This document shows positions 11,697-20,954 of a stretch of 64,000 nucleotides of DNA, one piece after another (the stretch's first letter is position 1; each line of letters starts with the position of its first letter). The stretch spans positions 446,502,538-446,566,537 of the forward strand of contig NC_081413.1 in NCBI RefSeq assembly GCF_030272615.1, read 5' to 3'. This DNA comes from Cryptomeria japonica. Its lineage: Eukaryota; Streptophyta; Pinopsida; Cupressales; Cupressaceae. The position numbers and the translations under genes are program-made. Under the pieces are notes generated by a model. It searched no databases. It saw only the letters and a program-made list of their open reading frames with translations, and was not told the origin of the DNA.

Positions 11697-12790
11697 TAGT
11701 GATTAATTTGAGAGATGATCCAACGGCCTGCGCTATTTCGCAAGGGTAAAATGCTCACCCTTTAAGCCCGCGAAATAGCGAGAATTAACGAGGGCCGTCC
11801 ATGTGTCATGACGGAGGAAGTAAAGGGTGTAGCTATCAAAGGTGGTTGGAGCCCCGTGGCTTTCTTCTGGCGTATTAAAAGGTAGCACGTGGTACAAGTC
11901 ACTATAGTCAGAGGGTTAGGATTAAAGGTTCGAAGTGGGCCCCAAAAATGACCTGGCAGGTACAGCTGTTAACAATCTATTGAGACCCTATGGCTTCCTT
12001 CTGGCAAATGACAGAGTGACAAGTCAGCTCCAAAAGTGACAAGGCGCCAAGTGTCCATGACGAGTCCGCGGGCCCACCTCTCCTGAAAGCCTTCTCAAAG
12101 GATTAAATGCTGATTAATTTGAGAGTTGATCCAACGGCCCGCGCTATTTCGCAAGGGTAAAATGCTCACCCTTTAATCCCGCGAAATAGAGAGAATGAAC
12201 AAGAACCGTCCACGTGTCATGATGATGATGTGAGAGATAGACCTGTTGAGACGAAAATGTGGGTCCCTATGGTTCCCTTCTAGCAAATGAGAAAATGACA
12301 AGTCAGCTCCGAAAGTGACAAGGCACCAAGTGTCCATGACAAGTCACCGGGCCCACCATTCCTGAAAGCCTTTTCAAAGGATTAAATGCTGATCAACTGC
12401 AGGGATGATCCGACGGTCAGTGCTATTTTGCAAGGGTTAAGTGCTCACTCCTTATGCCTGGGAAATAGCGAGAATGAATAAGAACCGTCCACGTGTCATG
12501 ACGATGACGTGAGAGATAGACCTGTTGAGATGAAAGTGGGGCCCCTCGTAGTTTCCTTTTGGCAAATGACAGAGTGACAAATCAGCACCGCAGGTGACTG
12601 GATGCCAGGTGTTAGTGACGAGTCCGCGGGCCCACCATTCCTGAGAACCTTTTCAAAAGATTAATTAGTGATCAACTTGAGGGATGATCCAACGGCTCGC
12701 GCTATTTCACAAGGGTAAAATGCTCACCCTTTAAGCCCGTGAAATAGCGAGAATGAACAAGAACCATCCACGTGTCATGATGACATGTGG
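11697..12790 (+). repeat. Hairpin-bearing tandem repeat array in 5' LTR
   Basis: Four units centre on a perfect or near-perfect inverted repeat, CGCTATTTCGC … GCGAAATAGCG, with an inner AAGGGT…ACCCTT pair. They occur at about 11730-11781, 12141-12192, 12421-12471 and 12700-12751. Spacing is 411, 280 and 279 bp. Each is followed by a box reading CCACGTGTCATGA (CCATGTGTC in unit 1), which contains a G-box/ABRE-like ACGTGTC. Between units lies a shared CTTCTGGCAAATGA…GTGACAAGTCAGC segment. The same array recurs in the 3' LTR. Regulatory use is inferred. Confidence 0.8.
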
Positions 12791-13337
12791 TCAAAAGAAG
12801 AAAGTGTGGGCCTGCCAAGGTGGAAACGTTGTTGTAAAAAAAGACACACGGCCAGTATCAAATAGAATGCGAAGGGAATTTTAAGGCCAATGATTTGATG
12901 CCACGTGGTTTTATGTAGCCAATAGAAAAGCGGGACCCAGATTAAAGACAAAGCTGTCAGTAACGAAAAGGTAACAGTGAAACACTTGCAGGAATGTTAT
13001 GACCCATTGGAGCGAAAAATACGAATTCTCGTATGAATTCGATTTTGAAGGGACAGCTGAAGCATGCGGAATTAGTGTCATAGTTAAGGCCCTGAGTACA
13101 AGTGTTTGATTTCCTAACAACCAAGTGAAGATATCTTTCAAAAGATTTTGCAGAAGAGCAGACGCAGAGTTAACTTTTTCAGATACAGAGCAAGCGGTTC
13201 AGTTGCAGAGCAAATTCCTTCAAGCAAGCATCAGGTTCTCTCATATTTTGTAGCAATTCTTGTGTGGTGTTTTAAGTAAAATCATTCTCGTGTTGCAGGA
13301 TTGTTTAAGAGTGATATTCATTTTCTTGCGTTTTCTA

Positions 13338-16300
13338 ATGGCTCCTAAAAGGGAATTTTCCAGCAAGGTTAATTATTTATAAATAAGTGTATGTGATGAT
13401 TTTTTAGAATAGTTGACATTGTCAACTAACCAGGCATCAAAGGGCAAAGAGTTAGTGCCCAGGGCTCCTCGTTTGAAGATAGGAGAAGGATTGTATGACA
13501 AGGGTAACTGGCTGAGAGACCCACAGGTGGGATTGTCCGGGTTGGGGTTATTTAAAGTCGGATTTGGAATGAGAAATTCTCCTGCCCCTCAAAATAGTAT
13601 TTGGGAGCTAGATGTTGGGAAGTTAGTAGTCCCAGGGGTATTCATGGATACAGACTTGTTAACCCAAATGGCATTAAATTATGATCCAGTAACAAGATGC
13701 ATCCGGGATATAAATGGAAAAACCCTTGTGGAAATTAATGCTGATGAATTTAGGACAGCATTCAGACTCAATGAGTTCACAAACTTCTTGGAACCCATAA
13801 ATTTCACATCACTAGCCCAAGTGTACAGTGCACAGAGGAGTCATCTCAGGAATGGGCCTCTTAAAGAACTTTTTCTGAAAATAGGAGGGTTAGCAGTTGT
13901 AGGACCCAATACGCAAGAGCCTTTCTCATTGAGTATGTTTAACTTGAGGGCTAAAGGAATGTATTGGGCACTTTGCCAAGTTCTAGGAGAGGATGCTGAA
14001 GCAAATATGCCAAATCACTACTTGCTAATGATTGTTCAGATTTTGAATCCTTCTCTTGCTATCACATTTGATTATGCTTCTTTTATTGCCGATGCTATCC
14101 ATGGAGGGTTGATAGGAATAAAGAATGGAAAGGTGGATAGACCTTTTGGATGGTAGTCGCTCTTAATGCACCTTTTTCTCTTCAAAGGTGGTGATTATTT
14201 TGCTAGTGGACTGGACCTAGTTAAAGAGAAGGAAGGAGAGAAAATGCCAGTACAATTATGGAGTACTGTGTTGTCATGGGATAGAGAGGATTCTAGTTTC
14301 CTAAAGTTTGATAAATATTTTGCATCTAAAATAAGGACTCTCCTTTGCTCTGATAACTCAAGAGTCCCCAAAGTTCTTTTGGAATTCATAAGGCCAAAAG
14401 AATTCACAGAGAACATCAAAATTGTTCATAACTGGGGCCACATGTATTTATATCCAGTCTCCACAGTTTTCAGAGTTTTTGGTTTCAAGGGTACTCCATT
14501 TTTGTTACCTTACCAGGTCCCTCTCAAAGTGGGAATAGCGGAGATCCTTAGGCAAATTGGTGGCCTACAAGAAGCAGAGTTAACAAGCAGAGGCAAAGGG
14601 ACTATTTTCCCTTCAGCTACCATAGCCCACCAATTTGTAATTACAAAGGGAGGCTAGAATTGCTTTGAGGATTTCCTCAAACCTTACCATTTATCCACTG
14701 CAGTGTCCAGGTGTGCTGATCCAGAGGACTTCTTCAATGGTGTGTTCAGGAAGAAGGTAGCATGCAGAGGTAGGCCTCATCAATTCCAATTTCCTGAAGA
14801 CCTCATTAGAAATGAATTTGATTTAGATGAGCAGGAATTAAGGAAAGAAAAGTGGGTGGCTTAAAAGAAAGCCTTGGATTTTGTGCATCAATTTGATGCT
14901 AGCTATGACCCATTGTCTAGCTTCTTCCCATTGTAAGAAAAAATAAAAATTTTGATTTTTTGTTTTGAAGATGTGATGCAAACACTGAAGGAGAAGAGGG
15001 AAGCTGTGATTAAGAGTAACCCTGAAAAGGCTAGAATGATCCTGAGCAAATCAGCTTCCATCAAAGCAATTCCTCCTGGTGATTACACATTGCACAAGAA
15101 AACAGGTTACAGTATGCTAGTGCCTACAACAAGGGAGCCCTCCACATCCAAAGGAAAGAGGAAGGTACAAGATGTCATTCACATCCAGGATAGCCCAAAG
15201 AAGAAAAGGGTGGGGAAGGAAGTGCAATTAGATACACCTTTGTATTCCCCATCCCAATCCCCTATCCATACAGGAGATGAACAAGCAGCAGCTGAATACC
15301 TCTTGCTCTTGGGTAGCTTCGGTGAAATCGCATACACCTATGATGAAGTGGAGGAGGGAATGCCAGAAGAGCCCATTGATGCTGAAATGAAAATCACCTC
15401 TACTGAACTTAAAGGCTAGGAGTGGGATCCTGAGATAAAAAAGGCAAGTAATGCCTTTTTAGCTGATGACAACTTTGTTATATCAGAAGCATTCATGCAG
15501 TTCATTTGGAAACAACATATAAATAGATATAATGCTAGATGTGAGACAGGGAAGGTTGAGCAGCCTGATAAAGACCCAGCCTCAGTGGAGGAAGAAATGA
15601 AACAGGAGATGATGGAAGAATTCAAAACCATCACTCCTGAACAGGGAAGAGATCTAGTAGCACAAGCTGGAGTGCTCATCTTACCAGAGTGGGATATTGC
15701 TGATGCTCTGGTGCTAGATGCAGTAAGAAAAGAAACTAAACCCATGGAAGGGGTTACATTCAGTAAGGATAATGCTGCACTAGTTATGTGGTCCCTCAGG
15801 AGAAATGAGGGCAAGAAAAGTAAAGACACCCCAGGGTCAAGTCACCTTGGTGGATTGATAGTAAAAAGAGTGCAGAGTACAGGGGTAGTAGAGGCTGCTA
15901 GCACTATGCTAGAAACTACAAAATTCAGTGTTGCAGTGGCTGAAAAGGAAGCCAAAGAAAAGCAGGCCCTCCAAATTAAGTTGGAAATAGTTTTGAAGGC
16001 CTACAATAATGCCAAGGAGGAGGTGAGAGGTAAAGATAGCATCATTGCTAGATTACAAAGCTAGTTGATGGGACAGCACCAACAAGGTGAGGCTTCAACA
16101 TTGATGATTTCCTCCTCTCCTACAAGACCTCCACCTACAAGCCCTATCATCAAATTTCCACTATCCCCAGCACCTTCCAGCTCCCAAATGATTGAGATTA
16201 CTCCTCAAGAACTAGAAAACCTGAAACAAGCTCAGGCCTTGTATGCAGGGAAATATGAGGAGAAAGTAAGGGCCACAATCTCCAGTTTTGTAGAGACAAT

Positions 16301-16978
16301 AAATGCCTCATTGCTCTACAACAATGTGGGAAAGATTATGGAGATATGGAATGAGCTGAGAAGAGATAAGGCAATTTTGACACCCATTTTTGTCAAATGG
16401 AGACCTAGGGAGCAAGATCTAGAGTTCATGTGTGTATCCTGTGATGAAGCAAGAGCTAATCCCATTATCAAATCCACTTCTGATGTCGCTAAGGTCTTAA
16501 TGCAATTGGCAACAGAGGTGGATAATGTGGATAGAAGGGTTAAATTGCTTAAGAAGGAATACACTGATCAAGTTTGTGAGTTGCTCCCAGGGATTTTTGA
16601 TAATCCGGATCAGTTAAAAGACAAGCAGATATGGCTTAAGGAAATAGAAGCCAAATTGTCAGCAAGAGTCAAAGGAATCATTGATCTTGATGATACTTCT
16701 TTATTTGTCATGACAATACAAGAGATAGAAAAAATTAAGTCACATTATGGTTTTCTTAATTCAGAAGTCAACAAACTGAGGAATTCTTGGAAAAGGTTGA
16801 CTAAAAATAAAGATGATGTGATTAATTTTTCATGGCCGACAGAAGAGACATATAATGAGTGGGAAGTTGAATATTCCACCCATGATCCGGAGCATTTGGA
16901 GAGTGCCCCTGAAAAGATAGAAGAGGTTGCAACCGAACAGCCCGTTGAACAAACTACAGAGGCTGAAAAGAGCGCATA
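13338..16978 (+). pseudogene. LTR-encoded protein, 5' LTR copy (unknown function)
   Basis: The frame starts MAPKREFSSK at 13338 and can be followed for about 1,200 codons to TAA at 16976-16978. This copy has stops near 13380, 13408, 14154, 14655 and 14862, then near 14935, 15417 and 16062. Regions in order: a globular N-terminus (to about 14650) with aromatic and Leu-rich segments; a basic KGKRK then PKKKRV motif (about 15155-15215) of nuclear-localisation type; an acidic stretch; a coiled coil (about 15930-16060); a Pro/Ser-rich linker; and a helical C-terminus. I do not recognise a catalytic motif. It may belong to the loosely defined plant 'transposon protein' families. It lies wholly inside the LTR, so it has a twin at 27055-30697. 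Confidence 0.75.
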
Positions 16979-17915
16979 ACTACTTTTACGCAAAAATTGT
17001 AATCTTTTCAATTTTTGAAATAATTGTAACAAAATCTCCTCGAGAAGTCCGAAGCTTTGTGCATCCATGTTGTTATAAATGGATACCAGGACTAGAGGAA
17101 AAGATGATCACAAGTTTCTTGTAAGAAAACGCTGCAGAAATTTATCTGAGTTTTTTCAAAGTTTAATGGAGAATCAGAATTTCTTGTAATATTTCTTGAA
17201 ATGAATATCAATATACAGGCCATCAGTTTTGAGTAAAGCTGTGTTGTCTTCAAGTTTGTTCACAAATTTATTTACTGTCTTTATTCTGAATAATCCAGGG
17301 TTGTTTAGTTTGAATGGAATTGCAAAGCAATCTCAGTATAAGTGTTTGTTAGCTTTTCTCTTTAGGAGGGAAATTAAATACGTGGGATCACTCATACTAG
17401 TAAATTCTTTGGAAGGAACTTTGAATTTTGAGGACCATAGCTTAGTCTAGAATGATTGAATTCTTGTATGTGTCAGGCATATATCAGGATTAGTGGAAAC
17501 CAAGCCGACGGGAAACATAAAGATATATTGTTTCAGGAGTTTTATTTGAGTTTAGGTGACTCTGTAACTTTGGATAAGGCACTGGTATTAATCAAGGTTG
17601 TTTATTGCATACTTTGTTGATCAAAAATGCTGAAGTTAAGTACAGTTTCTATTCTTTGTCTTCAGTTGATTTCAAGGTGAATAAATCCACTAGTTTTCTG
17701 GACTGGTTTGTTGTGGGTTTATTGTTTAAAAGTGTGAAATTAATTCACAAAGGTATACCCACCTGGGCTCTAAGGAAGCTCGAAGTATAGAAGGTCTAAT
17801 CAAACCTTGTCATATGTTGTCTCTAGAATTTCCTTATCTCTGATGTTTTCTCTGCACCTAGTTTAGACCATATTATCCTAAGGACATTGAAGGGAATCAA
17901 ATTTTGAGGACAACA
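16979..17915 (+). other. Noncoding 3' tail of 5' LTR
   Basis: AT-rich, with TTGTAAT words (16997, 17186) of the kind found near plant poly(A) sites and a TATA-like TTATAAATGG at about 17072. Short frames here are not conserved as proteins. The segment ends GGACAACA just before the primer site. It may contain the R and U5 regions, which I cannot delimit. Confidence 0.55.
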
Positions 17916-17919
17916 AAAG

Positions 17920-17937
17920 TGGCGATTCTGCTGGGGA
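17920..17937 (+). other. Primer-binding site of the 20-kb element (tRNA-Arg-like)
   Basis: TGGCGATTCTGCTGGGGA lies 5 bp after the 5' LTR. It resembles the TGGCGACTCTGCTGGGGA-type site, complementary to tRNA-Arg, that I recall for Ogre/Tat elements. It differs from the tRNA-Met sites of the other elements here. The tRNA assignment is from memory. Confidence 0.75.
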
Positions 17938-18215
17938 GAGTTATAACAAAGATATAAACACAGATCTGTGCTGAGACTTGTGGAGAATATTGTTGTGTGT
18001 TTGTGGGTAAGACTGCTTGTTTTCATTTTTCCCATAGTTTTGTGGGTGGTGACTCTGTTACTATTGAACCAGTCCTTGTGAGATACGAATTTTCTAAAAG
18101 AAAGACAAGCGAGATGCAAGGAAACAAGAACATGAGATCATTCATGAAGAAACATCCTCATGAAATCTTGCAAGAAGGTCTGCCAGAATAGTCACGAAGA
18201 GGCTAGAAGAGATCT

Positions 18216-20921
18216 GTGATGCATGAGCCATCAAATGCTGTGTGGGTGCAGAAAAACAATAATACTGGTAAGGTGCTTGATCGAAATGTTTATGCAAAGT
18301 CAAATTCATCTTCTAGAGATTCAGAGCATGATATTTTAGGTTTCCATTCAGGATTGTTTGGAAGTATTGATGATGCCCCTATTTTAAATCGAGATCTATC
18401 TCATGTTAGTGTTTCTGCAAAAGATAGAACTAGTTCAACTGCAATTAGGCACTCTGTTCCTAGGACAATAGATGGGAACATTAGCCTAATTGACATAGAT
18501 CAAGTTAATGCATCAGACTCTGAAGAAAACTACCCTGATGAGGATAAGATGTCTCAGGAGATTGAAGATTTAAACAAAAGAGTCCATCATTTAATCTCCC
18601 TAAGAGCTCAAAAGGAGGCAAACAAGGAAAAGTAAGTTAAAGCCAAATTGATGGAGAGGGATAGGCTCCTTAGATAGATAGCTGATCTTGAAGTGCTTGC
18701 TAAGGAAAAAGAAAAAAGTGATGAGGAAGGCCCAGTGATTAGGGAGATCCTAATTCCTAAGATTAGACCAGCTTCTAAGTCCGTAGCCCAGCCAATTAAG
18801 GAAGTATCTAATGACTCCCAGCTTCCTAGAGTCAATTTAGACAAAGGAAAACATATATGAGTAGATGATGAAGTAGAATCTAAAACTGCAGAAGGGATTT
18901 CTCATAGGATCCTAGCACATGAGAGAGAGATGGAAAGGATGAGGAAGGAAAAGGAAGACCTCCAAATGGAATTGGAAAAGGCTGAGTTAGAAGCAGTGAA
19001 TCAAGAAGTTAAAAGAAAGATTAACTACTTAAAAGCTCCCCATATTACATTCCCATCGGAAGACCTTAGCAAGCCTAATCCCCAACACATCTCTTTTCCT
19101 CAGATCAATACTCAACCTGCAGTACATGCTAATATTGCCTCAGTAAGCCAAATACCCTCAAATAAACAGTACACCCAAACATCTCAATCTCCAATCCCAA
19201 AAGCTAAAATGATTATGGGAAATAATAGTGCTATTTCCCCTTTTCAAAGAAGGCCAATCAATCTAGAACAATATAGGCAATTGTTTTTTGATGGGATCCC
19301 AGGATATCCAAATCATGTTCCTACTGAGCTAAGAGACAGACTCCATAAGTTTGCTGGGAATAATGCAGTCAGTGCTGAGGAACATCTAAAATCTTTTGGG
19401 CATTTGATAAATGCTTATGAGATAGCAGATGAAGATGTTATTATGAAACTATTTTTTCAATCCCTGGTGGATGATGCAAGAGATTGGTACAGAGGTCTTC
19501 CAGTAGCTGGCATAGGTTCATGGGAAGATTTTAAAAATTGCTTTCAAGAACAGTATGGTGATAAGACTAATGTGAGTTTCATGCTGAATGAGTTCAATAA
19601 CATTAGAAAATCTGAAAATGAAATAGTCACTGATTTCAATGCTAGATTCCAGAAAGCTATGCACAGATTGTTTCAGGTAATGAGGCTAGATGATAATATG
19701 TGTCTTAATACATATTATAATGCATTTGATTTCAAAATGGCCTATATCTTGAGACATAAAAATCCTCATAACCTGAGGGATGCTTTTAGAATTTCCATAA
19801 ATGTAGAAAGTAATAGAAAAGCGTATGGAAAATTAGGAAGAAGGACAGATGGTAGACTGTGGCATGAAACCAAACAACAACCTAACAAAGTTGCCAAAGA
19901 GGATGATAAAATAGAAAAACTGGTTACTGCTATGAAAGATTTGACTGCTAAAGTCAACAAAAATGATAAGCCCCATTATAACTGGCAAGATAGACCTCCT
20001 AGATTACATGATATGCCATACAATACAAATTGGAAGGATGGTAAACCCCAAATTGAGAAGCCTAAAATTGCCCAAAGCCAAGACACACCAGATCCTTTGA
20101 AAGGGAAAACTGTTAATAATATAGAAAATACTCCTTGGTGTATTGCTTGTGATGGACCACATTCTCCTCATCAGTGTGCAGTGGCTCAAGCTCTGGAAGA
20201 ATCTATGAGGCCAGAAGCAGAGCCTGACATTAATATGTTTGAAACCATCATAGAAAGTGATGAGGAATCTATGCAAAGTGAATACAGTGATGTGCTGGAT
20301 AATGAAAGGTTAGTGCAAGGACAGTTAGCCTTAAGTTGGCATCCTACCTTGAATGTGGTAACAATTGAAGATGAAGAAGTTCATCTTAGAAGGCCTAGTG
20401 AGGAAGAAGTTAAAAATCTCACTAAGGCTGTAATCGCCAAAGCAAAACATAATTACAATCTGAGAAACACCAAGACAAACACTGATCAAGGTGAGTCGGG
20501 TTCTATGTTTGTAAAAGAAGTCACAAAAAAAGGGGCATCAAGCAGTGTTACTGCTATTCTTAAAGCCAGTCAAGAGGAACAAGTTAAAGACTTACCTAAA
20601 GGCATAGATGACAAAAATGCTAGTGATGTACAAAAGGCAGAGATGGTGAAGAAGGCCAGTCAATTCAAAACAGAAAAGGTTAAGGTTAATACTGAAAAAT
20701 GTAATAATTCTGCATTCGATATGGCCCAAGCTTTAACTCAAATGAAAGTCACTGTTCCATTAATAGAATTGCTAAAGATTAAAGAACATAAGGATTCAGC
20801 TTTGTCTTTATTCTCTAGTATATCTGATAGTGACCTAGTATTACCCACTGGTTCGGATAAAGATGGAAAGGATCAAGAGTTCCAAACCCCAGAGGTATAT
20901 GTTGGAACCACTATCACTTAG
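18216..20921 (+). pseudogene. gag of the 20-kb element
   Basis: A ~280-bp leader with a short upstream frame precedes the ATG at 18216. The first 139 codons end at TAA 18633-18635. The same frame continues past TAG (about 18675) and TGA (about 18858) into a 663-codon open stretch (18930-20921). That stretch holds a Lys/Glu coiled coil, the Gag capsid core (about 19260-19830: LKSFGHLINAYE, DDARDWYRGLP, WEDFKNCFQEQYGD) and a Cys/His motif at about 20139-20176 (CIACDGPHSPHQC). An acidic and Lys-rich C-terminal region follows. It ends at a TAG (20919-20921) in a CAG-like context; protease follows in frame, so gag and pol were probably one polyprotein. Confidence 0.85.
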
Positions 20922-20954
20922 GAGCCTTCTCAGGTAGATCCCTTCTATGTTACT

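Larger units (their letters stand above)
11405..17915 (+). repeat. 5' LTR (6.5 kb, contains a gene) of the 20-kb element
   Basis: Its parts in order are: a start region (11405-11690), a repeat array with hairpins and ACGTGTC boxes (11697-12790), a likely promoter/leader (12790-13337), the LTR reading frame (13338-16978), and a 0.94-kb AT-rich tail (16979-17915). The primer site begins 5 bp later. At 6.5 kb it is several times longer than most plant LTRs. TATA-like sequence occurs at about 17072 (TTATAAATGG); I cannot place the transcription start or poly(A) site from sequence alone. Confidence 0.9.

Noticed and set aside
11697-12790. Hairpin array as CRISPR or tRNA-like genes
   Set aside because: Plant retrotransposon context; units are 280-411 bp apart without short spacers and lack cloverleaf features.
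17997-18191. Short frame in the leader of the 20-kb element as a gene
   Set aside because: Could be an upstream ORF, but there is no support beyond being open for 64 codons.
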